Source of the DNA: Drechmeria coniospora
Taxonomy: Eukaryota; Ascomycota; Sordariomycetes; Hypocreales; Ophiocordycipitaceae
NCBI RefSeq assembly: GCF_001625195.1
Contig: NC_054390.1
Coordinates: forward strand, 7,165,222 to 7,229,221
Direction of reading: 5' to 3'
Length of the DNA stretch: 64,000 nucleotides
The notes below the pieces were generated by a model that saw only the letters and a list, made by a program, of their open reading frames with translations, was not told where the DNA came from and did not search any database. This document shows, piece by piece, positions 30,061 through 43,559 of the stretch (the stretch's first letter is position 1; the number at the start of each line of letters is the position of its first letter). Position numbers and translations under genes: made by a program.

Positions 30061-32145
30061 ATGCTCGGCAAGCACGCTGCGCTCCTTCTCCTTGGCCATA
30101 CCGCTAGACTCGTCGTCGTTTTCGCGGCGGCTGCTCAGCCGTATGACTTTGGCGTGGACGTCTCTCGCCTCACCCGGCGGCAGGATGCTTCCACGCCCAT
30201 CGTCGTCGGCAAGCTGCCGCTCGCGACGAATGGCAGCGTTCCCTTGCGGCTCGAGGTTCGACAGCTGAAGGCGGATCAACGCAGGTGGGACCTGTTCATA
30301 CTGGCCATGAGCATGTTCCAGTCTGCGGATCAGGACGACCCTCTGTCGTGGTACCAGATTGCCGGTGAGTGCCGTTCGATCTTCTCGGATCCGCGGCCCG
30401 TCGGTTGCCTAAGTCGAACGAGCAGGCATTCACGGCGTGCCCTTTGTGCCATGGAACGGCGTCGAGGCGTCTCCGGGTGCGAATCAATCCGGCTACTGTC
30501 CGCACAGCTCTGTCCTGTTCCCCACCTGGCACAGGCCGTACCTGGCGTTGTTCGAGGCATGGATTCATGAGCGAGCCCCTGCCGTCGGTGTGAGTGAGCT
30601 CCATGGCTGACGGTTCCGAAGCAACAAATGTTCCGAATGGCCAACGCCATCGCCGGCATGTTCGCAAACGCAACCGACCGGCAGCTGTACCAGCAGGCCG
30701 CGTCGGACTTTCGGGTGCCGTACTGGGACTGGTCCAGGAGCGCGCCTGCCGGTCAGACTCATCTTCCCGACTTCTTCTGGAGTCCCATCGTGGCCCAGAA
30801 TGGCCCAAACGGGATGCAAAACATCAAGAACCCGCTGTTCTCGTACCAGTTCCATCCTCTCGACCCGGAGGCGCTGATTTGGAACCCGGTAGGTGTCATG
30901 CGGGGGGCGCCTCCGAGTGTCGCTGACGCCAGGCAGCTGAAGCAGTGGAACGAGACCAAAAGAGGACCCGAGATGAGCATCAGCCTCGAGGCACCGCCGT
31001 CAAACAACTCCAAGGCCAACGCCGCACTGCTCTCCAAGCTGCCCGAGATTCAGCAGCGTCTCTACATTCTCTTCTCCAACTACCATGACTTCAACGCCTT
31101 CAGCAACAAGGCTTGGGCGGTGTCGCGCGGCCTCTCCATGCTGGATTCCATCGAGTCCATCCATGACATCATTCACATCTACGGCGGCTCAAAGGGCCAC
31201 ATGACGTACGTTCCGCTGTCCTCGTTCGACCCTCTCTTCTTCATGCACCACATCATGACGGACAGGATCATCGCCATGTGGCAGATACTCAACCCCTCGA
31301 CCTGGATCAGCCCCATGGCGGCGGGCGAAACGACCTTCACCTCGTTGAAAGGCACGCTCCAGTCCTCGAGCACACCTCTCACACCCTTCTACTCCTCCCC
31401 CGACGGCACGTTTTGGGACTCGGACATGTCAAGGACCACGGAGGCGTTTGGCTACACCTACGCCGATACGGACCCGTCCCTGGGCTCCGATGACGCGATC
31501 CGCCAGTCGCTCATTCAAAAGATCAATCAATGGTACGGAGCGTCGAGCCCGGCGGCTCAGCTGGCCCGGGCCCGCCGTCCAGCGGTCCAGAGCCACCCCC
31601 TGAGGCATACCTTTGACGGCGACGCGCGGGACACGGTGCTCGCACCCGATGCCAAGCCAAGCGCGGCCGGCCCTTTTCCCTCGCGCGTTCTCGCACACGG
31701 TCACTACACGGAGTGGATTGCCAACGTGCATGTCAACGTCGGAGCCCTCGATGGATCCTACGCCATCCTCTTTTTCTTTGGCCTGCCGCCAGCCGACGAG
31801 GCTGAATGGGAGCTGTCCCGGAACCTGGCCGGATCCGTTGGCATCTTCACCATGAGCCACATGACGAGCTCCCAATCCAAGGTTTCGGGAGCCGTGCCTC
31901 TGACCTCGGCCCTCCTCCGGCTCGTGCGTGCCGGAGCGGTCGCAAGCTTGTCCCCTTCTGCGGTGATTCCGTTCCTCGAGAGATGCCTGCACTTCCGCGT
32001 CCTCGGAAACAGCGACAGCGAGGTGGATCCCAAGCTGGTAGCCGGCCTGTACGTGGGTATTAGCAGCGCATATGTTCAGCTTCCCGAGGGGAATGCATTT
32101 CCCCTGTGGGGCCGATCGGTTACGAGGCTCGAGTTGTGGTCGTAA
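30061..32145 (+). CDS. secreted tyrosinase (type-3 copper phenol oxidase)
   Basis: Oxidises monophenols and diphenols to quinones, as in melanin formation. The spliced protein is 652 residues with a signal peptide (MLGKHAALLLLGHTARLVVVFAAAA) and a possible propeptide ending LTRR. Exons are 30061-30364, 30426-30556 and 30622-32145. CuA ligands are His104 (GIHGVPF), His128 (YCPH) and His137 (TWHRPYL); Cys126 can form the Cys-His thioether. CuB ligands are His326 and His330 (HDIIH) and the HH pair 354-355 (FFMHHIMTDR). A C-terminal tyrosinase domain starts at about HGHYTEWIANVHV. Intron 1 is normal (GTGAGT). Intron 2 (30557-30621) must start with GC, giving LFE|QQMFRM; no GT donor nearby keeps the family reading. 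All copper ligands are intact. Confidence 0.9.
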
Positions 32146-35100
32146 TGACGGGGATGGCGTGGGCGAGTAATAGTGGCATGATTCCGTTGTTTTGGAGCCT
32201 TTTCGGTTCTCTCTTGACTTTCTTTGTTACTCGGAGCTGCGAGACGGAGGCTGGGCGACGTAATGATGCGCGGAGAGATTTTGGTTGTACATTGCACCTG
32301 GCCGGGAGAGGCCCTGGTCAGGACTACTATACTTGTATGTCCATGACATGTTTAATTTGTGTAGGAACCAGCAAGAGGTCGTTTGGGATGCCAGGGTCGT
32401 CGCTGTCTGCCTTACGCCCCCTGATCGAGCATTTCCCGGCTGCCAGGACCTTGCATGGTCATGTACTTGGGCGGGAAACGACCAGCCATGTACGCATGTT
32501 CGAGACTGGGTCAGCGTTGGCGGGACACCGGGGAGGAGATGGATGAATGCCACGGCACAGTCTTTGGCAATGTGTACAGCAGGTTGCCAGGCACAGGGTG
32601 GAGGAATGAGAAGTGCTTGACATGAGTGCGGCACTTGCATGTACTGTACATGCATGCGCATTACCATACGGGGAACTGAACGCCTGATGCCTGTTGATTG
32701 GTTGGCGTGTCGCGCATTCGATCCGAGAGCACCGGTAGGTGGGCCATGCGCTCGTCATCTTTCTCATCACACAAGCGCATTCGAATGTACGGAGTACATG
32801 TGCGCAAAAATTGCATGCACTTATACTTGGGCACCAGACGAAAGCAATTCGCCTCTACGCGTGCGTACACGTACGGGCTGGTGTCCGCGCTGTGCTGGTT
32901 TCCCAGATCCAAGGTGGCCGATAGGCCGTGGAGGGACAGCAACATTGCCTTGGCACGACGCCGTCGGCCGTGGCATAATTCACCCAAGGCATCTTGATTT
33001 CCGACCTCGTACAGGCCTCCTCGGTCAGTGACGTGGACGGTTTCGTGGTGAGGTCAAAATGCAGGCACCGGTGGCGCGCATGACAGCTGAGACATGGATC
33101 CGCGGCGGCTTTCCGGCAGCCTGGAACATAGCGTCAAGAAACGAGAAGCGAGAAGGATGTCCCGTTGGTTAGCGTATGGCATCTGCTTTTTACACCTACT
33201 TACTCACAACTACCTCAAAGCTTGGCAGAACCCTGGGCCCCGGCGATAGCGCTACGGCTCTCGATGCTTGGCTGGACTGGACCGGACTGGGGGTTCGCGG
33301 GACGGGAGCATGCTGGTGCCAGTGCGGGCCCGCTTCTTCGGACAGGCGGTCGGGGCGGTCGGTCAGAAAAGGGGGCATCATGAAATACTCGTGCCCCGTG
33401 GCTCCGTATCGCACCGCGCTCCGGTCGGCAAGGAGCAAATTGAATGAAAGGTACGAGTAGGAAAAAAAAAGAAGAGAAAATAGTCAATACTATTTCAGCA
33501 GTGCCGTGGTGGCAGGCGACGACGGTAGGGCCTGCCTGCCGTGCCTTGACGGTTCTCGCTCGCTCTTGCCTTCTTTTCCTTGAAGACCATCACGTGCGCA
33601 AGCAATGTCCCTCCGTCAGTCACGCATTCCCGTACATGTACACGTAGCATCATGACACGCGTACAAGCGCACGACGGCCATTACTCGTCGGTGTCAACAT
33701 ATTCTCCCTCCCTTCCACCAGCATCGGTCCGTTCTGGTCATCAAATTTTGCATCCATGATCCGTCTACAGGCACGAACGCATGTGCTGTGCAACTACGCA
33801 CGTCTAGTGCAACGGGTGCGCTGACCTCTTAATGTATCATTCCAGCCTTCTCCGTCTCACCCACGCACCGCACCACGAACCATGATGGCATGCACCTTGC
33901 CACGCACGCCACTCATGCATCCATCAACCATCAATCTGCCATGCATCCATCATCCGTCCAATGCATCAGCCATCCGTACAATGCATCCCTCCATTCATTC
34001 GTCCTTTACGAAACGAGCCTGCCTCGCCGGCTCACCAATCGTGACGCTTGCTGCCTGACGCGGCCACGGATGATGCCTTATGTCGCTGACGGCTGACGAG
34101 AGGCACAGGACGGTCTGCCAGCATACAGCATGCCAAGGTACAAAAAAAAACTTCACCTACCGACGCAGCCCGTCTCTGAAGAGCAATGGCACCATTTCGA
34201 CCGGCTCGGCTTGGTTTTCCCGCCGCTTCCGTATCACGACTTGAACGTGCTGCTCACTCCAGGTGACCAAATCATCTCATGTCCTTGGGCCATCTAGGGG
34301 CGAGCGTCAGCATCCAACTCTCGGCGGCTTCCCCGCGCGAGTCGCGGGTACTTTTGCGAGCTTCCAAATTCGTCCCCCCGCCGCCTGCCGCGGCTTGCAA
34401 GCGGTCCTCCTCGTGGGTGAACGGTACGCGAACATGGATGCAAGTGCGCGAATGGCCATGTCCCCGTGAATCTCCGGGACGGACCCGCACTATGCCGCCT
34501 GCTACCTTTCATGAGCCGCGTCCTAGACACCATGTCAGCCCAGGGGATACTTGTGCACATGTCCGAGAAGTCGTTGCGACGCATGTGCACAAACGGATGC
34601 TCCATCGAGGCTCCTCGTTTTCGCGGCACCAGGAATATGATTTACTGGCGGGCCCGTATCATCGACAGGCCAGAGAGGCGCCTGATCTGGTGCCCTAGTG
34701 GTGCTCCGCCGTCGTGCAAAGGACGACGTATCATGTTACCGGTGCGACAACGTCGCTTCCCCGCCGCCCTGTCTTTCCGTCGGCAACTCGACGGGTGCAT
34801 GTCGCTGCATCCTGGCCACTTCTCGGTCCTTCGCCCGCCTCCTTGCCCTTGGCTGGAAGCATATCAAGACTCAGCTTCGCGCCATGCTCTTGGCGCGTCC
34901 ACACGCTTGCCTAAACCCTCCATACTGAGTGCGAGCACGTTGCCTGCATCATCTAACGAATTATCCAACAGCACACATACACGCACATCCATCCATTCAT
35001 TCCAATTCATTCCACTCCACCAGGCCCGCCTTCGGCATCCTTGCCCTGCCCTGCCCTGCCCTGCCCATCCAATCCACCCATTCATTCATGGATGATACCA

Positions 35101-35618
35101 AGCCGAGCATGGCTTAGCCGAGCCTTTGCGTGTTCTTGACACCTCCAGAAGCACATGGTTTTGCGTATTCCGCGCGGGTCAGTGAGCATCCAAACCATCC
35201 ATGACGTCTCCTGACCATGAAGGGGCATTCTTCGTCAGACGGCCGTGCCTGCACCGCACCCATCTTCGCTCGCGCCATTTTTGCGCAGGGTGTGGTGCAG
35301 TGCAGATTCGCTCGACGTTAGTTCCCTCGGGCGATGGCAGCCTACCATCTAGCTTCACCTCGCAGCCAACAGTTCACGTACTTGCCTCCATCTGCCGCCC
35401 TGTCCCGCCTCCGCCCCGTCCCGCCCCGTCTCCGTCTCCGTCCTCCTTCGACTTATTGTTGTTCGCTCCCAACCCCTCTATCCTTGGTGCATGTACAGAC
35501 ATACATAACCATCCCGAGCCCTTGGCGAACTGAACCCTTGACCAGATCCGCCCCCAACGTCCTTCTCCAGCTCGCTTCTGCAGTCATCGCCGCCCATGTC
35601 AACGTGTACACGGGCAAC
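32146..35618. other. intergenic
   Basis: No supported gene over 3.5 kb. There are TGCATCCATC-type short repeats at about 33890-34000, a CCTGC run at 35042-35065, and a pyrimidine-rich region at 35380-35580 that is probably the leader of the next gene. A 209-codon plus-strand frame at 34466-35095 has no protein-like pattern. Confidence 0.4.
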
Positions 35619-36757
35619 ATGACCACAGCAACGGCCGCCCCTGGTGCAGTTTCGCAAAGCTCTCCTTCCGCCGCGCCGCAACGGGACATCGCAACGTCCA
35701 CATCCCTATCGACCGACGAAGATGTCTACTCTCGCGGCAACGGAACCTCTGTTCCTGAGCCTATCCAAGTCGTCCCTCCACCGTGGACCCTGATCGGCGA
35801 TGTCTATTGCATCTCCTTTTGGACCTCGGCAGCCGCCGCAGAGAAGCTTCCGGGGCATGCTTACTCGCCGCTCGAAGCTGGAACCGACTTTGCTGATCCC
35901 AGGGGCGGCAAGCCTGTCGGTGGCCTCGGCATGATCCAGATCATCCGTTTCCGAGAATCGCCAGTCGGTCCCTACGACGAGATGTTGATCGTCCCTGGTT
36001 CCTTCGATTGGTCCCGAGACGGCCCGGAAGGCCATCCGGTGGTGGGGCGCAACCCGCGAATCACTCGCGTCTACGTTTCTCAAAAGCACACTTGCTACAA
36101 CGGCAGGATACGTATGTCCGAGCGTCTACAGCAATCTTCGCCGTCCCCCCGGTCCCTCGTCCCACGTTTCATCCCATGCGAAAAAAATACACATTGCCTT
36201 TCCTCTCTTACGTCACAGCCTTTTCGAGAGCTTCGGAATATTGACAGTTAATTCCTCTAGATTGGAACTGCCCGAAGCACCTCGCCAGATTTGACTGGGA
36301 CACGGGACCGAACGATTCAGTCAGGGTGAAGGTATACCCTCATGACACTGCCGGAGATTTGACCGAGTCAGCGCCCAGCACAGCGCCCTTCTTTCAGACC
36401 AGTTTCACCCCCATGTCCTACCTTCCACCCTTTCCTTTCGCCACCAGATGGGCCAATTATCTCGGCTTCCAAACAACCCTCACCATGCCGCCCCTACCTC
36501 CAGGCCAGGGCAGTCAGGGTGAGCTTCCCGGCACGGACCGATGGTGCACCGTGGTGCCGAAGCAGTACAGCCCCCAAACACGAACTGGATGGTTCGACAT
36601 GTCGATGCGTGACGCGGACGAAAAGCTCATGGGAGAATACGAGAACTTCTGGCCCGGCCTTGGTCGTTGGCAACTTGGCGTAAAAATGGAGAATGCGAGG
36701 CTGAGATTTGATGATCCCCTAGAGACTTGGCAGGCAAAGGCAAGGGCTCGTTTGTAA
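35619..36757 (+). CDS. conserved fungal protein of unknown function (acetoacetate-decarboxylase-like fold family)
   Basis: Spliced protein of 329 residues. Exon 1 is 35619-36111 and exon 2 is 36261-36757, with a 149-nt intron (GTATGT donor, CTCTAG acceptor). The start is the ATG before TTATAAPGAVSQ; an earlier in-frame ATG (35334) would add a low-complexity leader encoded by pyrimidine-rich DNA. Landmarks known from many ascomycete homologues are PPWTLIGDVYCISFWTS, GGLGMIQIIRFRESPVGPYDE, ITRVYVSQKHTCYNGR, WNCPKHLARFDW, GSQGELPGTDRWCTVVP and FWPGLGRWQLGVKM. No signal peptide or membrane segment is seen. I recall an acetoacetate-decarboxylase-like beta barrel for this family, which I hold only moderately. 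No reaction is known. Confidence 0.82.
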
Positions 36758-38076
36758 GAGAATTTAAATGGACTTTGCCCCTGTCCCAGCAGCCTCACCG
36801 TGCTTGTGTGGACCCTTTTCCCACATCCACCCATCCAACAACCTCTGTATGTTAGTTTTCCGGCGCATGACACTCGGCGCTTGCACAACAGGTTTTGGGA
36901 CAGTAGTGTGTATGCCAAACAATGGCAACTGTTTGCGACAGAGAAATCACATCACGAGCTCACGATGCCTCGTAACCATTGTTCGCCTTCGGGACGGCTG
37001 CCATCGAGGCCTTGGCTCCTACATGAAGCGAGGTCAGACCCGACAAGCTCGTGTCGCTGGCGTTGGGCAAACGCGTAGGAGCGGTATATTTGGTTTGAGG
37101 GCAGGTAATGTCACCCAACACGACAAGGGAATGGACATGGGGGCAAGTGCAAATAGAGCCTCGCGATGACGACGTTCAGGTTGACTACAGTTGGACATTG
37201 TCGAGAAATTCGCCTGCGGACAGGGACTGTCTAGTCCTCCGGGAGTTGTATAGTTGGTGTCAATCATACGTCAACGATGCCGAAAGTCGAGCACAACATT
37301 GCCAGCCAGCCTCCATAATTGACCCTGCCATCAGGCCCTGTATCTACCGTTGGAAATTGGAAATGGAAATTGTGGGTTAGGTTTGGCCACTACGTGCTTT
37401 TTCACCCCCCTACCTCTCTGCCACTCAAGATGGCCTAGTCGCGAACTTGGCTTCTATCTATCCGTCCGCTGTAAACCGTCCGATATCCAGTCATGCCATC
37501 TATCTAGGCCCTAGAGACGCGACAGAAAACAAGAAAGGAAGACGGAAAGGAAACAAAGTATCCCAACACTGATGCAGCGAGCCGCGTCGCCAGGTATACA
37601 ACATCCGACATACGCAGTGGTCCCTAGGAACCCAACTCCCTCGCCCAACCAATACTGCCCACTCCGGCCCATCAGCAGATCGCCAGCGGCACAAGCGCTG
37701 GGCGGTGCCAATGACGGCTCAGATCATGTCGCTAGATTGCGTGCCACTCTGCCTCAGGTGAGTAAGCATAACTGCTCTTGGTCCATCGATTTTCTCGCTC
37801 ATCCGATGCAAGCTTCCGATGCGAGGTGCCATGGAGACGAACATATATGCAAATTGTCTATTTTGCATTGGAATGCACATGAACCATCCGGACACGGTGC
37901 TTTGAAGTGTGCGGTGCTGATCCAAATCCCAACACGAACTGTGATGGTGTACACAAAGAAAGGGAATAGGGGGAAGGGGGTGATGACGAAACAACATCAT
38001 CTCTTCAGGAAAGGGCGCATGCGTGACGAGCGGCATGGCATGGCGTTGCGTGGCATGTGCCTGCCGACGGGGATCT
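36758..38076. other. intergenic, convergent 3' flanks
   Basis: Between two convergent genes. A 90-codon frame at 37108-37380 and other short frames show no family pattern. No RNA gene was recognised. Confidence 0.4.
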
Positions 38077-38499
38077 TCATTTCTTGGCCACCACGTCTCG
38101 GGCGTAGAATTCGACAAGCATGGTCGCATAGGCTTCGAGGTCTTCGACAGGCACGGCGAGGCGAAAGTCGTTGAGGATGAGGAATTGAATCTCGAGGTGA
38201 TTTAACTCGGCGAGAGGAAGGCCACCAACCTGGTAGAGTTAGATTGAAACGAGAACCGCAGACGGCGGGTTGTTGACCGGGGCGGCTTACCTTGGCGTAT
38301 CTGGAATTGGTGTAGAAGACATCGGAGAAGAACTTGCTGGCGCACGTTACGCCAGAAATGATGAGGCGGTGAATGTTGAAACTGTCGACGACAAAGTAGG
38401 TGGAAGGATTGGCGTCGACGGGTGACCCGGCGAGGTCGGCAACCTTGTCGGACTTGGTCATCTCCCTACGATGATTGGGGCCCACGGCCGCGTCCGCCA

Positions 38500-38534
<35 letters not shown>

Positions 38535-39751
38535 GCAAGGTCGGAGTCGATCTCGTCGGCTTCGCGAGAGGCGACAGCTCGGCCGTTGTCGCGCACGAGG
38601 GCGTCAGGCTGGGTCGACAGCCGATGAGACGAGGGAGTTCGCGTCGAGGCTGCGGCTTTTGATTCCTCCGACTTCACGATGAGGTCGTTGATGCGCTCCG
38701 TCATGCGATCAAAGTAGACGAGCAGGCTCAGGAAAACCTCGTAGGTAGTGGGGCAGTACTTGTGTATGCGAGACAGGTAGCTGAGGACGGTGATGGCGGG
38801 CACATTCTTGCCATGGAACGCGAGGACCGAGTGGCTCAGGGGACTCATCTGAGAGCCCGCGGCGTCGGTGGACTGGTTGGCCTGCTGCTGGTGGTTCACG
38901 TTGCGACGGGTGGCGTCGTGCTGCAGGTCGTTGGTGCCGGTGATCTTGGACAAGAGGGCGGCCACCATCTCGATGATGTCGCCGATGGGCATGGCGCTTA
39001 TCTCGTACCTGACGGGCGAGTCGGTCGCCTTGTCGGCTGCGTCTCCGGCGGCCAGGTGGGTCGGGGCCAAGGTCATGACGTGAGCGAGATCACGGACGTG
39101 AACGACCGACTGGTGGCGGGTTGGGGTCGGATGAGGGGTCAGGTAGGAGGTGGGAGTTGACGGGCGGAAGTCGTCGACTGGCGGAGACGGCTGCGGGCAG
39201 CGGAGGGAGGCGTTCATGGAGCTCGGAGGTAGAGGGCGCGTCGGACAAGGACCGGCGGCGGCGGCGGCGTCATTGGGTTGGGAGGCCATCGACGGCGCCT
39301 TCGCATCTTCGGCTCGGAGGGAGGCGACGGCGACGGTGGACGACGACGATGGAGGAGGCGAGGGCACGCTCGAGGGGTGGCAGGCGTCCCGACGGGTGCC
39401 GTCGGCGGCCGAAGGCGCGTCTTGGGAGGCTATCGGAGGCACCGGTCGCTCCCCGCCGTCGGGGAAGCAAGCGACAAAGGGCGAGTGGGAGACGGACGTG
39501 GCCGCCGTCGCGCGTAGATGGCTAGCACAGGACCGGGAGGACGACTCGGAGGCGACGTCGTCGGTATGGCGCGGCGAGGGCGCCGGCGATGGGCCGTGGC
39601 TCCGAGGCGGTTTGTCCGAGGCGGGTGGCGAACCGGTCGGGCTCGTCGACGTCGTCGCAGGGTGATGCTGGTTCTGACGCGAGGACGAGTTCGCAATCAT
39701 GCCGTGGAAGCGAGACAGATCAGGGACAAAGTCGCCGATTGCAGCTGCCAT
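38077..39751 (-). CDS. Pho85-type cyclin, Pcl6/Pcl7-like
   Basis: Regulatory cyclin predicted to bind a Pho85-family kinase. Exon 1 is 38291-39751, a 61-nt intron (GTAAGC donor) spans 38230-38290, and exon 2 is 38077-38229, giving 537 residues. The first 250 residues are Ser/Pro/Thr-rich and probably disordered. The cyclin box starts at MPIGDIIEMVAALLSKITGTND and includes FHGKNVPAITVLSYLSRI, KYCPTTYEVFLSLLVYFDRM, then, after an insertion, DSFNIHRLIISGVTCASKFF and SDVFYTNSRYAKVGGLPLAELN. The insertion inside the box is about 100 residues and contains a run of 11-12 Asp encoded by a GAC microsatellite (about 38500-38535). Large insertions at this place are known in Pcl6/7-type cyclins. The exact partner is inferred. 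Confidence 0.87.
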
Positions 39752-42700
39752 CGCATCTTCTCTGCAGCAGCAGGGCAGCGAACGGCGTGCGGAAGGAGAA
39801 CGAACGGCGAACGCGTGAGGAGCAGGCGGTGTCGGGAGGCGGTGTGGGCGAGGCGGTCGAGGAAGGGGGCGAATGCGATATGCCGCCGCCGCCGCCGCTG
39901 CTGCTGCTGCTGCCGACGACGATGACGACGATGACGACGATGCCGATGCCGATGCCGCTACGCCGCTGTCGCTGTTCCGCTGCCGATGCTGGGCTGCGGG
40001 GGTCGGGGCTGAAAGGAAGGACGAGGACGACGTAGGGTCGGGCGAAGAATGCGTGGAAAAAATTAGAGGGCGAGGGAAAGAGGTGCGAGATCGATCCTAG
40101 GAGGGAGGGGGGAGGACGGGTTGCCGACGTCGCGCGACGACGGAGCCGAGGGCAGGGGGGGGGGGGGGGGTTGGAGGCGGACGGTGATGTGGAAGAAAAG
40201 AAGATCAAGGCCGGACAGGCAGAAAGGCAGAGGCAGGCAAGGCAGGGTAACGGAGGGTCGGGATGGGTTGGCTTGGTGGTGGAGGGAGGGGGCTAGTGCT
40301 CGTAGCGTCGGCTAGGGAGTTTGGTGGAGAGGACAGGGCCGCGGCGGCAGGCTTCATTCCTAGAAACAGGCCGGTCGGCGGCCGCCAGCAACAGCACAGC
40401 ACCTACAAATGGCGTGCGAGAGTGCGCTACCGTACTGACGCAACACGGCGAGGTGCCGTTGCACCGTAGCAATAGGCGGTACGGTGCGGAGTACTTGCAG
40501 CAAGCACGACGTATGGTCGGTCAAAGTTGCAGGCAAGTACAGCACATGCACGCCATGCGCACTCCATCCACGGCGTACTGGTTGAGTGCCTGTGCCAGCA
40601 GTGTGCAGACACGGCGTACGGGACATGGAGCTCGAGCCAGAATGCCATGATGCTACCTGTGCTGAGCCGTACTCGCACGCATGTAGCCGCTGTCAGCAGG
40701 TGTGCGGCACGTACGGAGGACGAGGTAGCGTGCTGTAATTTAGTCGCATCCGACGCAGGTACGAAGCCGCCATTGCCACCGCTAGCCTAGCATGACCAGC
40801 ACTGGTTAGGTTAGGGGCGCGGGGTGCGGACGACGGAGCGGAGGCGATGGTGACGAGGATGACGAGGATGACGATGACGACGGCGGCTTGGACCTGATGC
40901 TGATCGGACGTGGAAACCATGGCTGGATGCTGGAGATGCCAAGTAACCCGGTGCTGCATTCGCCGCATGTCCACGTCGGAGACACGGCGGAGCGAAGTCG
41001 ACGTCGGCAAAGGTCGGACGGAGCACTTCTCATCCGCCCACCATCTCGAGAATGGCCCTGAGCACCGCCACCCACCGGCGACGACGACGACAAGGGGACC
41101 GTCATTATGCTGTCGGTGATTGGTGGTCTCGATGGATGATGACTCCGAGCGGCAGGATGGAGGTCACGCCGGCAAAAAGGAAGCGAATCCATGTGCTTGG
41201 ATGTACGGGTAGGGATCGTGACTCCTCCATGAGACTCGGCTGGCCGACTTGGTGCAGCAAGTATCAATACTTGCGAGTTGGGAGGACTTGTACAAGTACT
41301 TAGGGTGCCGGCAGTGAGTATAATTACTTGTATACTACGGAGTAATACTGTACAGTAATATAACTACTACGAAGGTACCTAGTAATATGTACATGTGCAT
41401 TTGCGTACACTAATTAGTGCTTGCGCCGAACTGCACAGAGCATCCGTAGCACCTAGCTATGTACTCCGTACTGTATTAATACTGCTCCGTACGGAGTAAT
41501 TCCCTGAGGTACTATTGGTACTAGGTACCAGGTAGGTCTAGTAGGCAGGTGTCGGTATTACTAAGTACTACTAAGTAGTATTCACTGCATGCGCGGAGGA
41601 GGACTTGTAAGACTTACTTGCAATAGGCGTTATCTTACAAGCACGTGTACCTGACGCCTTGCACATGTACCGAGAAAGATCGATACTTGAACTCCGTAAG
41701 GACAGGGTACGTACGTGCATGGGCCGGCAAGCAGAGTGCACCTACGAGCCACAGTGCTTGCTGTACTTGGATGCACAAGTAATACAACCTGAGGGGGGGT
41801 GGCCCGCCCAAGAAGGGATGCAACGCGTTCTGCCTTTGCTTCGTTCCGTACCCCATGATGTGCCGGTACTTCTATGTGTGTACATGTACAGTACACTCCG
41901 TATTCCGTCCAGTGCACATGTATTACTTGCTCTGCACACTCGCGTGTGCAAGTAAGTACATGCACTGCTAAGTACACGTGCGTGCGGCATTGAGTGTGCT
42001 TGTAGGTGCCTCCCTGCGAGGGCTTGCTTACAGCAAGCAGGTAATGGTATTGCTGCAGATCAGCGAGGTCGGTGGGCAACAGGTGCCACCGTGCAGGTGA
42101 GCCGTGCAGACACCGTGCTGCGAAGTGGAAGAAGCGGGAGGCAACGTGACAAGCCGCGGCTGAGGACGCGCGAGTGATGATGGAACGAGGCAACGTTGGT
42201 GGCGTGCCGCGAGACGGTGCTCGTTGCTGATAATTTGGTATTGCACCACAGGCCGACCTTGTACAGTACGCGCATTCTCATCCTGGTGTTCCGTACGGAG
42301 ACGGACATCCCTAACCGCCCTGCTTCGCCCCCCTTTCTGGGTGTGCTTGCCTGCATGCACTTGTACGAGCACTTGTATAATGTGCTTGTGTTGGACATGA
42401 AATGCAACCAAGTACAGGTGCTGCATGCTCCCTAAGTACAGGTATTATTACTGCGCTGTAGGCTGTGGCGAAAGTGGGAATCACCCTTCTGGACTGGGGG
42501 GGGGGGGTGACTCTGTTGCACATGTACGACCTCACCTGCCTCGGCACCCTAGACACGCACATGTGCAGTACAGGTACATGCAGTAATACTCTGTAATCTA
42601 TACTTGATACAGCACGAGTCTTGTGTACCCGTAGCTGGCGTACACCTACTTGTCCTTACTTGTAATATTACCCGTCGACCCAGTCTGGGTTTCGGCAGTG

Positions 42701-43450
42701 CCGTGCTCCATACTCGCCGCATGAGAGGTACGGCACAGGTACGGCTGTGGCTGTGTGCATGTGCTCCGTACAAACACTGCACTGTATGTACATGTGAATG
42801 CTACCTAACCAGGTACCTACCTCATGGCCTACCTGTGCCTATCCCCTACAGTACAGTACACCTACAGTGCATGTAGGTACCAACGCCTACACCTACGGTG
42901 CATTTCTTTAACCAACATCTACAGCACACCTACTTACAACTACAGTCACTAGACAAAAGGTGGCGATTCAATTTTGGTAGCGCTACGACAACGAGTTGAC
43001 GGAATCGATACTAATAATACTACTCCGTCCGTAGTACTAGGCAATTACCAAGGTCAGTGCCTAACGGTGCCCGTAGGTGCGGCGCATTGCAAGTAATATT
43101 ACTTGCGCAACTCATACCACCTGACCGGTGCACCCAACCACCCGACCGCTCACTGCACTACGTTGGTACGAACAGTAGTAATTACTTGTAATCGAGGGTC
43201 CCAGGCATCAGTACTCAAGTACAGCAAGTAGACAGACACAGCCACTCCCAAAATGACGGTAATAATAACTCGTCAATATACCTGCCTTCCTGGTAGTAAG
43301 TGCATGGAAGCAATGAATCAGCACAGCAAGCCGCCATGCTTCTCGCAAAACAAGACGCGTTGACCAGCACGTGCGGACGTCCGCTTGCAGCCGGCCCGGC
43401 ACTAACCTTGACGCCTTACCCACTGCTCCTCAGCGGCCAAGAACGCCGAC
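39752..43450. other. intergenic, microsatellites and TACGGAGTA motifs
   Basis: The cyclin promoter and leader hold CTG, GAC/GAT and GATGCC microsatellites (about 39885-39965) and a poly-G run near 40158. From 41270 to 43260 the DNA is GTAC-rich with dense TACTCCGTA/TACGGAGTA motifs, for example two inverted copies at 41460-41505. No gene is supported. Confidence 0.45.
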
Positions 43451-43559
43451 AGGGGCACTCAACTGCATCTCCCCTCTCCATCTCCACCTCTCCACCTCCA
43501 CATCTCGTCTTCATCTCTCACGACTCTGGCCTTCAGCATCCGCCCCAGCCTCGCCGCAT

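Noticed and set aside
34466..35095. 209-codon frame between the tyrosinase gene and the next gene
   Set aside because: Runs into TCCATTCATTC-type simple repeats and has no protein-like conservation.
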